Virus record (IMG/VR): IMGVR_UViG_3300024265_000157
Location: 1 to 32,134 of that record
Length of the DNA: 32,134 nucleotides
Direction: 5' to 3' (one strand)
Source: a virus
Made by a program: the position numbers and the translations under genes. Below the pieces are notes generated by a model. That model was not told the DNA's origin. It saw only the letters and a program-made list of their open reading frames with translations, and ran no database searches. Position 1 is the stretch's first letter. Each line of letters opens with the position of its first letter. Shown one piece after another: positions 14,070 to 20,190 of the stretch.

Positions 14070-14576
14070 ATGCCAAGGAAAGAATTCCCATCCCAGTACG
14101 CTGGTTGGTATCGAATCGCCACTGCAGCCCCAACGATGGGCATTGCCCATGCGCAGTACGTTCGCCAACTGGTCCAGAAAAAGTTCCAACACGAAGACAT
14201 CGTCAACCCGAACACGGGCAACGTGGAGAAGGGCGCCGTCAAGATTGACATGGGCAGCTACCAGGTGTGGGCGATCAACCCCACGACCGTCGAGAGCTAC
14301 CAGACACGCCAGACGACTCGCAGCGGCTTGCGCCGGTATCTTCTCCGCTTTGACTCCAGTGTCATCGAACCAGCAGCCCTTGAGGTCGTCATCCGCCAGG
14401 CCATCGCCACTGCCATCGGCATCGAGCCCGCCGCCCTCACAGCAGAGAACTTCAGCTTTGAGCCTGCCTACAAGAAAAAGGCGAAAAAGCCAGGGAGCAG
14501 CACCAGCGCCATTGATCCATTGGAAATCAGCGACTCTAGCGCCATCGAATTGGACTTTCTAGACGCCTCAGAGTAG
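14070..14576 (+). CDS. Helix-turn-helix DNA-binding protein, paralogue B, with acidic tail
   Basis: A 168-residue protein that aligns with the 9025 protein: GIAHAQYVRQLV (24-35), VWAINPTTVESY (66-77), TRSGLRRYLLR (83-93) and AYKKK (133-137). Compared with A it has an insert (NPNTGNVEKGAV, 46-57) and a C-terminal acidic tail (IDPLEISDSSAIELDFLDAS). The tail resembles the protein-binding tails of ssDNA-binding or regulatory proteins; this is an analogy only. Codons are strongly C-ending, unlike most genes here and unlike paralogue A, which suggests high expression. It has its own promoter of the phage element family and a long leader with CACCTAA repeats; a structured 3' region follows. Confidence 0.7.
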   Translation: MPRKEFPSQYAGWYRIATAAPTMGIAHAQYVRQLVQKKFQHEDIVNPNTGNVEKGAVKIDMGSYQVWAINPTTVESYQTRQTTRSGLRRYLLRFDSSVIEPAALEVVIRQAIATAIGIEPAALTAENFSFEPAYKKKAKKPGSSTSAIDPLEISDSSAIELDFLDASE

Positions 14577-14696
14577 TGCCCTTTGATAGTCAGGTAGCAG
14601 AGAGAGCTACTCTGATGCACCATAGGGCCTCCTTCTGAGCCTGACTAGCCCTTTATTCCCTGGTCCGTACACGCTGGCTGGGGGATAAAGGGTATG
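14577..14696 (+). other. Structured 3' region of the 14070 gene
   Basis: Outer arms GCCCT (about 14578) and AGGGC (about 14634) enclose a TCAGGTAGC/GCTACTCTGA hairpin (one bulge). A second stem CCCTTTAT-CCC (14649-14660) / GGGGATAAAGGG (14681-14692) follows, with the same stem sequence as the terminator at 15198 but no T-run behind it. Probably an RNA 3' end or processing structure. Confidence 0.5.
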
Positions 14697-14706
14697 TCCC
14701 TTATCA

Positions 14707-14774
14707 CCTAACCTAACCACCTAACTACCTAACTACCTAACTACCTAACCACCTAACCTAACCACCTAACCTAA
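14707..14774 (+). repeat. Ten copies of CCTAA in the leader of the 14800 gene
   Basis: CCTAA occurs ten times in 68 bases, partly as an 8-base period (CTACCTAA). It ends shortly before the ribosome site GAAAGGAAAG. It has no G and cannot fold on itself, so it keeps the leader open. Confidence 0.9.
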
Positions 14775-14799
14775 CCTAGCACCTGAAAGGAAAGAAAGA

Positions 14800-15168
14800 A
14801 TGACCCAGACAACAACAATAACACCAGACCTGGCTGCGGCATTAGAATGCCATAAAGAAGAGGTCATAGCAGCACTCGCAACTGCTCCAGGGGCAGACCT
14901 TGGGGCTTTTGACCGTCTCAAGACCCATCCAGACGCTGCCAAGAAGGCTACCTACCTTGACTACCTCAAGAAGGTCCACGCTGCCGTTGAAGAAGACCGC
15001 CCCTGGCCCGATACGCCAGAAGAGCAGGCCCTTGAGGAGGAGGTCTATGAACTCCAGTGCATGGAGCGAGTTGCTATCGCAAAGTCCACCTATCATCACC
15101 TCATCGGCTACCTGCCATCCCAAGACGCGCCACCTATCGTAGCTGCCATCATCAAAGGTAGCTCCTAA
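14800..15168 (+). CDS. Unknown acidic helical protein, 122 residues
   Basis: Not recognised. Starts MTQTTTITPDLAAALECHKE; mostly helical and acidic (PWPDTPEEQALEEEVYELQC). The ribosome site GAAAGGAAAG lies just upstream. It is followed 30 bases later by a strong terminator. No separate promoter is seen between it and the 14070 gene. Confidence 0.6.
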   Translation: MTQTTTITPDLAAALECHKEEVIAALATAPGADLGAFDRLKTHPDAAKKATYLDYLKKVHAAVEEDRPWPDTPEEQALEEEVYELQCMERVAIAKSTYHHLIGYLPSQDAPPIVAAIIKGSS

Positions 15169-15197
15169 CTGCCTAGGTTCCACCGTAGGTATATTCT

Positions 15198-15241
15198 GCC
15201 CTTTATCCCTTTCAACTCCTTGGGGGGATAAAGGGCTTTTT
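15198..15241 (+). terminator. Rho-independent terminator after the 14800 gene
   Basis: GCCCTTTATCCC (15198-15209) pairs with GGGATAAAGGGC (15225-15236), 12 bases, followed by TTTTT. It closes the 14070-15168 unit. Confidence 0.9.
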
Positions 15242-15798
15242 CGTTTCCCCCCCCCTCCCCAAGAAGCACCTGTAGTCTATAAGATATACAAAATATGATC
15301 TTTGGGTCTCGGGGTAATACCGTCTACTAGAGGCTTTAGGTAATTACGTTTTTACTTCTTCATCTTCTCGTACTTACCTATAAAAATATAGATATATAAT
15401 TATTTAATATATATTATTATTATAGTACTCTTTAACTCTTCTGGACCCTCTTTAACCTGCCTCCTTAATCAAAGACATACGTTAATTCCGACTATAAAGT
15501 ATAATTATAAGACTTGAAACGAGACGATTGCCCCCCTATAATTATAATCCCCGCAGGCTTCTCCACCCCTCTGGCCCCTCCAAAAGGCCCCCCTCTAGGA
15601 CCTCCCCAGGGCCCTCTAGAGGCCCCCCAGGGCACCCCTCTAGGACCCTCCCAGGCACCCCCCACCCCTTCACCCTCCAAGACACGCACTCCCCTCTAGC
15701 CCCTGTGCAGGGAGGACCCACTCCTGGTACCTAGAACTTAATCCTCCAAACCCCGCTGGCCGCCCCCCTTCAATCTAACTCGGTCCGCCTGCCCAGTC
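15242..15798. other. Gene-free AT-rich and C-rich region
   Basis: No supported gene in about 550 bases. The left part (15280-15520) is AT-rich, most strongly around 15375-15430 (runs of ATATAT, TTATTATTA). The right part (15531-15760) is one of the most C-rich on this strand and contains three degenerate units of about 22-24 bases built on CTCTAGG/CTCTAGA (about 15590-15660). The semi-palindrome TATAATTATAA occurs at 15500, 15537 and, in the next promoter, at 15822. A proline-rich frame through the C-rich part lacks a ribosome site. An origin or other structural role is possible. Confidence 0.5.
15590..15660 (+). repeat. Three degenerate CTCTAGG-containing units
   Basis: CCCCTCTAGGACC, CCCTCTAGAGGCCC and CCCCTCTAGGACCC follow one another at 22-25 base steps, each followed by C-rich sequence with CCCAGG. 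The middle unit is a CTCTAGAG palindrome. Confidence 0.6.
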
Positions 15799-15827
15799 TT
15801 GACTTATCGTTCGTTATGGGTTATAAT
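15771..15827 (+). promoter_or_regulatory. Promoter of the 15876-20124 operon, phage element family
   Basis: CAATCTA (15771), CTGC (15789), -35 box TTGACT (15799-15804), a 17-base spacer and -10 box TATAAT (15822-15827): the closest to consensus of all. Predicted start near 15834. An ATG at 15816 lies between the two boxes and so cannot start translation from this message. Confidence 0.85.
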
Positions 15828-15875
15828 TATAACCAGGGGAAGGAGATACCTATCCCCATCAGAAAGGATGAGAAC

Positions 15876-16166
15876 TTGATCCCTAAAGAAGTACGCGACA
15901 GGATAGTGGTTACTAAATACCGACAAGGTGCGTCCATAGCAGAGATTATGGCTGCTGCCTCAGTTCGCTGCCCCAACACCCTCTATACGGTATTGAGGGC
16001 TCATTCCATCCCACTACGCCGGCCACGGGACGCAGATAGCTTGGATGCTCTAGTTGGCCCCCTCACCCACTTGCTATTTGAAGAGGGATTGGAGCCAGAA
16101 GAGGCAGCCAAGCAACTGGGGCAGCCGCTCCCACGGATCATGCAAGTCATAGAAGAGAGGTTATAA
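15876..16166 (+). CDS. Small helix-turn-helix-like protein, 96 residues
   Basis: I place the start at the TTG at 15876, with AGAAAGGA 7 bases upstream, because the longer frame begins upstream of the predicted transcription start. Residues 4-45 (PKEVRDRIVVTKYRQGASIA to LYTVLRAHSIP) follow the pattern of a resolvase or transposase-type helix-turn-helix (RDRIV-KY-QG-SI-EI, then a recognition-helix-like segment). A second similar helical repeat follows (LLFEEGLEPEEAAKQLGQPL). Likely a DNA-binding regulator at the head of the operon. Function unknown beyond this. Confidence 0.6.
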   Translation: MIPKEVRDRIVVTKYRQGASIAEIMAAASVRCPNTLYTVLRAHSIPLRRPRDADSLDALVGPLTHLLFEEGLEPEEAAKQLGQPLPRIMQVIEERL

Positions 16167-16167
16167 C

Positions 16168-16248
16168 ATGTTTTGGTTAGCTTGGTTCTACAACCCCATC
16201 ATCACCTATATCTACAAGGTCCAGCAAAAGGGCAAATATGCTATATAA
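16168..16248 (+). CDS. Candidate 26-residue hydrophobic peptide
   Basis: Reads MFWLAWFYNPIITYIYKVQQ and ends KGKYAI: an aromatic membrane-type segment with a basic end. AGAGAGG lies 8 bases before the ATG, and it overlaps the next gene by 11 bases, as its neighbours do. Too short to prove by sequence alone. Confidence 0.4.
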   Translation: MFWLAWFYNPIITYIYKVQQKGKYAI

Positions 16249-16612
16249 GCAACTACCACTTGGAGAGATTCACGACCTGGTAGAGCGATATGCACCTGAT
16301 CGGTTGCGTGGTACTGGTGACCCGTTCCTGGTAATCCATAAGGGCCACACCTATAGCATTACTTATTCCCCTGCTTTCTACTCTGGCAAGGGTGCTTGGG
16401 TCATCTGGGAGCCAGAGGTGCTAACCTTGCCTGAAGAGGCCCCTTCTTTTGCTGAGAGATATGGAGCTGGAGAAGATGGAGCACTGGCCACTCATACCAT
16501 CGAGTGCGTCCTATGTGGGTTCGGGACGGTTACTACTGGCCTCCCAAGGGGATGGCAAAGCCGGGGTGGTAAAGGATATTGCCCCTCATGTATAGACAGG
16601 AATAGAGAATGA
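16238..16612 (+). CDS. Zinc-ribbon protein, 124 residues
   Basis: The C-terminal part carries a CxxC pair at C90/C93 (ECVLCG) and another at C115/C118 (YCPSC), the spacing of a four-cysteine zinc ribbon. The N-terminal 60 residues look like a small alpha/beta domain. Zinc ribbons of this sort bind nucleic acid or proteins; no family is recognised. Its stop overlaps the next start (ATGA). Confidence 0.6.
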   Translation: MLYKQLPLGEIHDLVERYAPDRLRGTGDPFLVIHKGHTYSITYSPAFYSGKGAWVIWEPEVLTLPEEAPSFAERYGAGEDGALATHTIECVLCGFGTVTTGLPRGWQSRGGKGYCPSCIDRNRE

Positions 16613-16926
16613 ATAAACAACAATTGGCAGCACTAGCAGACCAGCTCATAGAGGGAATGGTTATTGTGGGAGAGCACTCCCCTACCCTACCCCCTGGCCC
16701 TGAAGAAGTAGCATATGACTATGTCCTGAGCTTTGGTGAGGGTCTCTTTTACTTGGGGATCACCTTCCTGGAGGGATACTATTGCTACCCAGCCACCAGG
16801 GAACAGCCCAAGGATGAAGGATGGGCAAAGGAAAGAGAAGTGGATACGGACAGTCCCTTCCTTACTGATCTGATCCAGATACTAGAGGACAACAGCATTC
16901 CTCTGCCAGAGGCCCTTGTCTTATGA
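16609..16926 (+). CDS. Unknown acidic protein, 105 residues
   Basis: Starts MNKQQLAALADQLIEGMVIV; acidic, with a Pro-rich stretch (SPTLPPGPEEVA) and aromatic residues (GEGLFYLGITFLEGYYCYPA). No family recognised. Both ends overlap neighbours by four bases (ATGA), so translation is coupled. Confidence 0.55.
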   Translation: MNKQQLAALADQLIEGMVIVGEHSPTLPPGPEEVAYDYVLSFGEGLFYLGITFLEGYYCYPATREQPKDEGWAKEREVDTDSPFLTDLIQILEDNSIPLPEALVL

Positions 16927-17093
16927 TTACTCTTGCCATTACCGCGTGGGTACAACTGTTTATCATGCTCATCATTCTCAAGGAGGACTTGCCCTACGAG
17001 CTAGAGTGCGTCCTTATGGGCATATTCGTCACTGTGGGCCTAATCTCGCCAGCCCAAAGCAATCTTGCAGACCAAAAGAAGGAGCAAAAATGA
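16923..17093 (+). CDS. Small two-span membrane protein, 56 residues
   Basis: Membrane segments at residues 3-19 (TLAITAWVQLFIMLIIL) and 28-42 (ECVLMGIFVTVGLIS), joined by an acidic turn (KEDLPYE), with a basic tail (DQKKEQK). A two-span protein of this size in a phage could be a holin or spanin partner, but no lysis gene is near. ATGA overlaps at both ends support it. A longer frame in another reading frame over the same bases is a shadow. Confidence 0.6.
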   Translation: MITLAITAWVQLFIMLIILKEDLPYELECVLMGIFVTVGLISPAQSNLADQKKEQK

Positions 17094-17173
17094 GTCCCCT
17101 TGCGACGATAATCTTATTTGCAGCAGTAATACTGGTCCCCATCTTGATAGTCCTCCTTGGGGGAAAGAAATGA
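17090..17173 (+). CDS. 27-residue single-span membrane peptide
   Basis: MSPLATIILFAAVILVPILI followed by VLLGGKK: one membrane segment with a Lys tail. It has its own ribosome site (AGAAGGAG) and four-base overlaps with both neighbours, unlikely by chance. Function unknown. Confidence 0.55.
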   Translation: MSPLATIILFAAVILVPILIVLLGGKK

Positions 17174-17349
17174 AGGGACCATCCCAAGTCAAAGAGAGTA
17201 ATAACTTGAAAAGGGCCCTTGCAGACCCAACACTAGATGTGGTGCCCTGCCAAGGATGTAAAACCCCTTTGGTCGTCCCAGTAGGACTCCACGACGAATG
17301 GTGGTGCCCTGGGTGTGCCTTTATAGACCAAGAGGAAGGTCAATCGTGA
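17170..17349 (+). CDS. Small zinc-ribbon protein, 59 residues
   Basis: CQGC (C27/C30) and CPGC (C46/C49), 15 residues apart, form a zinc-ribbon pattern. The start at 17170 is chosen because it overlaps the preceding stop (ATGA), has GGGGGAAAG upstream and excludes unrelated sequence that lies over the membrane peptide. The stop overlaps the GTG of the next gene. Confidence 0.6.
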   Translation: MKGPSQVKESNNLKRALADPTLDVVPCQGCKTPLVVPVGLHDEWWCPGCAFIDQEEGQS

Positions 17350-17600
17350 AGAGGCCACCACCTGGATTACCCTATATCCCAGCGGAGTGTTATGAGGCCC
17401 TGGACGTGTTCACCAATGAGGAGCTTTCTATCTTACACTCGTGGTACGATAAGGATACGGGTGTGTTCCAGTGTATAGGGTTTATGAACCCCCTCACTGG
17501 TAGGATAGCCAAGTGGGCTAACCCTGAGAAGTATAAGGCCCTTGAGGTGCTAGAGGACCAGGTCAGAAAGGAGTGCCCAGTATTAGTACCCTTCTTATGA
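17346..17600 (+). CDS. Unknown protein, 84 residues
   Basis: Starts at GTG (17346), overlapping the preceding stop as GTGA. N-terminus KRPPPGLPYIPAECYEALDV; the rest is helical with ALEVLEDQVRKECPVLVP at the end. No family recognised. The stop overlaps the next candidate start. Confidence 0.5.
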   Translation: MKRPPPGLPYIPAECYEALDVFTNEELSILHSWYDKDTGVFQCIGFMNPLTGRIAKWANPEKYKALEVLEDQVRKECPVLVPFL

Positions 17601-17713
17601 TGCTAACGGCAATAGCATATAGATTCCTGGACCGTATCAAGAGTGCAGGGGCCTGTACCCCAGAACAGGGGGGTATACTCCCCAGGCCAATGGTACGGTC
17701 CAGGGATGTGTGA
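17597..17713 (+). CDS. Candidate 38-residue protein across an inverted repeat
   Basis: Reads MMLTAIAYRFLDRIKSAGAC and ends in RSRDV. It overlaps the preceding stop as ATGA, but most of its length is the inverted-repeat structure at 17627-17707. The structure may be the real feature and the frame incidental. Confidence 0.3.
   Translation: MMLTAIAYRFLDRIKSAGACTPEQGGILPRPMVRSRDV
17627..17707 (+). ncRNA. Candidate structured RNA (three-way junction)
   Basis: CCTGGACCGTA near 17627 and TACGGTCCAGG near 17695 are exact 11-base complements. Between them are two small hairpins, GGGG-CCTGTA-CCCC and GGGG-GGTATACT-CCCC. The layout is a stem with two side hairpins, about 80 bases. It is not a tRNA: the outer stem is too long, and there is no T-arm or anticodon loop. 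No T-run follows. Confidence 0.45.
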
Positions 17714-17744
17714 GTTATTGACTAGACTATAGAAAGGAATAGCT

Positions 17745-17879
17745 ATGAAGCTGCATATTCAAGGATGGGCGACCAGCCCCAAGGAACGGGGCAGACGCAC
17801 CAAGAAGTACAAAGAGTGGCGCAAGCGGCGTAACAAGAGGGCACGGCGGCAACGCAAGGTGAACCAGCAGCATGGATAA
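17745..17879 (+). CDS. Very basic small protein, 44 residues
   Basis: MKLHIQGWATSPKERGRRTK leads to KKYKEWRKRRNKRARRQRKV-NQQHG; about 20 of 44 residues are Arg or Lys. The ribosome site AGAAAGGAAT lies 6 bases before the ATG and the gene overlaps the next start. Highly basic phage proteins of this size often bind DNA or RNA; no family is recognised. Confidence 0.55.
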   Translation: MKLHIQGWATSPKERGRRTKKYKEWRKRRNKRARRQRKVNQQHG

Positions 17880-18195
17880 GACTGGACTGCCGCAGTGGGA
17901 TGGGCCAGGAGGACCACCTGTAAGGGGGGTTCAAGTGGTCTACTTCCCCGATCATGTCTTGGCGACAGGGGTGCTTCTTCGTTATACCCATCCAGGCACC
18001 GAGTTTGGCTTTATCACCAACGTGCGCCCTGAGAAGGGAATGGCCTTTGTACGATACTGGAGCTCTTTTAATCCAGAGGAACTGCGTACCACGGCCAACT
18101 CAGAGTATACACCACTAAAGAATCTATGGCCCAGGATCAGTAAGCCCTGGCCTGTAGTCGATGCACTATTAGAAGAAATGAAAGGAGACAAGTAA
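17872..18195 (+). CDS. Unknown protein, 107 residues
   Basis: Beta-rich core (VRGVQVVYFPDHVLATGVLL, FGFITNVRPEKGMAFVRYWS) like a small SH3-type barrel, then a helical end. Ends in KGDK, encoded by the ribosome site of the next gene (AAAGGAGACAAG). Coupled to it by TAATG. Confidence 0.55.
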   Translation: MDKTGLPQWDGPGGPPVRGVQVVYFPDHVLATGVLLRYTHPGTEFGFITNVRPEKGMAFVRYWSSFNPEELRTTANSEYTPLKNLWPRISKPWPVVDALLEEMKGDK

Positions 18196-18488
18196 TGAAT
18201 ACTGATGCTATCTTTGAGGCTATAAGCCAAGCCGCAAAAGCAATGGCCCTAGACTGTAAGGTGGCAGAGAAAATAGAGCAGATCAAGAGCGTGGCAGAGC
18301 AGAGATGTGGAAATTGCCGACTATGGATGACGTCCCGATGCGCGCCTGAAAAGGAGCATGGGCAGTTCAAAAGCATGAATAGTCCTGGGTGTAATAGTCT
18401 GGCCCCATCCTCTAGCTCACTACAGTTACACGAGCAGTATACAACCGAACTTGAGGCTTTACTAGTGGAAACAAAAGGAGACAAGTAA
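18195..18488 (+). CDS. Unknown protein with a Cys cluster, 97 residues
   Basis: Helical N-terminus, then CGNCRLWMTSRC (C38, C41, C49) and a further Cys at 66 (SPGC). The CGNC-W-C-C pattern fits a zinc site found in many short phage proteins of unknown role. The C-terminus again ends KGDK because the same ribosome-site cassette follows it. Start and stop are both TAATG overlaps. Confidence 0.55.
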   Translation: MNTDAIFEAISQAAKAMALDCKVAEKIEQIKSVAEQRCGNCRLWMTSRCAPEKEHGQFKSMNSPGCNSLAPSSSSLQLHEQYTTELEALLVETKGDK

Positions 18489-18970
18489 TGAGCAAGGAAA
18501 AAACAACCACCTTACGGACAGTACTATTGAAGGAGCTCAAAGAGGCCCAGTGTAAGGCTGGACGTATTCGCAGGGCCCTGAAGGGGACACCCGAAGGGCT
18601 GTTGAGCATGGAGGTCCGGTCTGGGTCTGCCTACTTCTGGAAGTACGAGAAGCGAGTGTATATGACCTATAGGGCTGGCCTGGGAGAAGAGAAGACGACA
18701 CGCTTCCGAGACGTCAGTGCCAGGCTCCTGGAACTTTCAGGTCTAGACCAGGTACCAACCAAGGGCAATAAGTTCTATCGCGGCCTCCAGGAGCAGGAGT
18801 TTCCACTCCTTGATGGGCAGACCATTGTAGAACTATATTGGACCGACAAAGCCTTGGAAGAGATGCCTTGCCATAAGATAACGGTCGTCCGTAACGTGGA
18901 CATCGAATGGTGTGGTGAGGGTGATCCGCCTCTACAAGCCGGTGACGTTATCGTCAAGGAGGACAGGTAG
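18488..18970 (+). CDS. Unknown protein, 160 residues
   Basis: Not recognised. A helical N-terminus (TTLRTVLLKELKEAQCKAGR) is followed by beta-rich, Tyr-rich sequence (GSAYFWKYEKRVYMTYRAGL) that resembles small nucleic-acid-handling domains (an analogy only), and a C-terminal beta part (HKITVVRNVDIEW, LQAGDVIVKED). The last codons contain the ribosome site of the next gene (AAGGAGGAC). Confidence 0.55.
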   Translation: MSKEKTTTLRTVLLKELKEAQCKAGRIRRALKGTPEGLLSMEVRSGSAYFWKYEKRVYMTYRAGLGEEKTTRFRDVSARLLELSGLDQVPTKGNKFYRGLQEQEFPLLDGQTIVELYWTDKALEEMPCHKITVVRNVDIEWCGEGDPPLQAGDVIVKEDR

Positions 18971-18971
18971 T

Positions 18972-19319
18972 ATGGATTTTCAACGCTTTTTCAACGACCC
19001 AGGGGATAGAGACGGTTCCCCCCCTGGGGAGGGTCTGGTTGGATTGCTACTCTTGCAGCATCGTAAGCAAGAACAGTTCCAGGAGGCAGCAGATAACTTG
19101 GCTTGTTTAGAGACCGACGTCAATGACTACCAGAGACGCGTCGAAAATGCCATCAGTGCTCATATGGGCCTTCATGAGCTGGTTACTCTGGTCGTCCATA
19201 GCCCCCACCTACCAGTGGAAGAGGTCTGGCTTTGTAGGCTCGTCCCCGAGCATGGCCCCCTTACTATGACTCGGGTTTCTCAGATTCAGGCTTGCGCGAT
19301 TATGGAGGTGCCATTCTAA
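18972..19319 (+). CDS. Unknown acidic helical protein, 115 residues
   Basis: Starts at the ATG at 18972 with AAGGAGGAC upstream; a longer frame would run into the preceding gene. Helical, with a coiled-coil-like stretch (LLQHRKQEQFQEAADNLACL). The stop overlaps the next start (TAATG). No family recognised. Confidence 0.55.
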   Translation: MDFQRFFNDPGDRDGSPPGEGLVGLLLLQHRKQEQFQEAADNLACLETDVNDYQRRVENAISAHMGLHELVTLVVHSPHLPVEEVWLCRLVPEHGPLTMTRVSQIQACAIMEVPF

Positions 19320-19816
19320 TGAGAACATATATGAAGGATGGACGATGCGCCGTATGTGGAGCATACCGTACCCGGGAGACTCTTCAGAAGTTTCGAGAGG
19401 CAATAGACGCCACCATTGCCCAGGCCCTGGTCACAAAGGCAGATCTGAAGGAGATGACATTTCCAACCGAGTGCTGCCCTGTACCTGAATATATCAGCTT
19501 ACGAGAGTTTGCCTCTGCTTACTATGGCAAGGTCTGGTATCGCAATCCTATTGCGCCCTGGTCGCAAAGGCAGCTACAGGTACACTTTGAGGAGATCATC
19601 TTCATTTCCAAAATGTACCACCTGTACCGATTCGGCAACTACACTGACCTCCAAAGGTACTTTACTGACTATGATAATGGAGACATACTCGTTGCCGACA
19701 TCACTGATGAGGTACTGCCAGCCTATAGGGTACGGGCGGTTGACCCAGATAGTGACCTGGGCAAGCAGGAGATCGCACTCGATGCAATACGTACCATAGA
19801 AATGGAGACGGCATGA
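19319..19816 (+). CDS. Unknown protein, 165 residues, Cys-containing N-terminus
   Basis: CAVCG (C10, C13) and TECCP (C51, C52) could form a metal site. The rest is alpha/beta with many Tyr and Arg residues. The ATG at 19319 is preferred to one at 19292 because it makes the operon's usual TAATG overlap. Its end overlaps the next start (ATGA). Confidence 0.55.
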   Translation: MRTYMKDGRCAVCGAYRTRETLQKFREAIDATIAQALVTKADLKEMTFPTECCPVPEYISLREFASAYYGKVWYRNPIAPWSQRQLQVHFEEIIFISKMYHLYRFGNYTDLQRYFTDYDNGDILVADITDEVLPAYRVRAVDPDSDLGKQEIALDAIRTIEMETA

Positions 19817-20124
19817 AAGCAATCACCAAGCTGCGCACACGTGATATTGGCCTGTGCCGTCTGGAAGACGGAACCGTGGCACTGTATGCCGAAACCGGCA
19901 ATGAGACCTATTTCTATCCTATGGAGAAGTGGTCAGACCCTTACCTTTTAGAGCTAACGCAGTACCTCATCCTCAAGTATGGAGAAGCAACGAGTCCTTA
20001 CCTGGCATTCTTGAAGAAGCAGCAAATAGATATCCAGGAGAGCTTCTTCGATGAGGATGGTAAGCTCCTGCGTGAGAAGGTCATAGTGGCAGTAGATTCT
20101 TACATACTGCAGGGTCTTGACTAA
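19813..20124 (+). CDS. Unknown protein, 103 residues, last gene of the operon
   Basis: Starts MKAITKLRTRDIGLCRLEDG; a small beta domain, then helical (YLLELTQYLILKYGEATSPY). Its last codons (YILQGLD) are encoded by the TACTGC box and the -35 box of the next promoter, so this promoter was built into, or has captured, the gene's end. Confidence 0.55.
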   Translation: MKAITKLRTRDIGLCRLEDGTVALYAETGNETYFYPMEKWSDPYLLELTQYLILKYGEATSPYLAFLKKQQIDIQESFFDEDGKLLREKVIVAVDSYILQGLD

Positions 20125-20146
20125 ACGCCTGTTGATAGTATATAAT
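20105..20146 (+). promoter_or_regulatory. Promoter of the 20191 gene, phage element family
   Basis: TACTGC (20105), -35 box TTGACT (20117-20122), an 18-base spacer and -10 box TATAAT (20141-20146). The CCAATC box is not found at its usual place. Predicted start near 20153. Confidence 0.8.
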
Positions 20147-20190
20147 TAAAGGTAGTCGGTTTTAATTTACTTTTAGGGGATAATATACTT

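Noticed and set aside
15500-15505. A TATAAT promoter box before the C-rich region
   Set aside because: No -35 box stands at 16-18 bases on the plus strand and the element boxes are missing; it may be a chance match in AT-rich DNA.
15514-15699. A proline-rich frame starting at TTG in the C-rich region
   Set aside because: It results from the C-rich sequence; there is no ribosome site and the composition shifts with the DNA, not with codon position.
15816-15875. The ATG at 15816 as start of the helix-turn-helix-like gene
   Set aside because: It lies between the -35 and -10 boxes of the promoter, before the predicted transcription start, and has no ribosome site.
17627-17707. A tRNA gene
   Set aside because: The outer stem is 11 bases instead of 7, and there is no T-arm sequence or anticodon loop.
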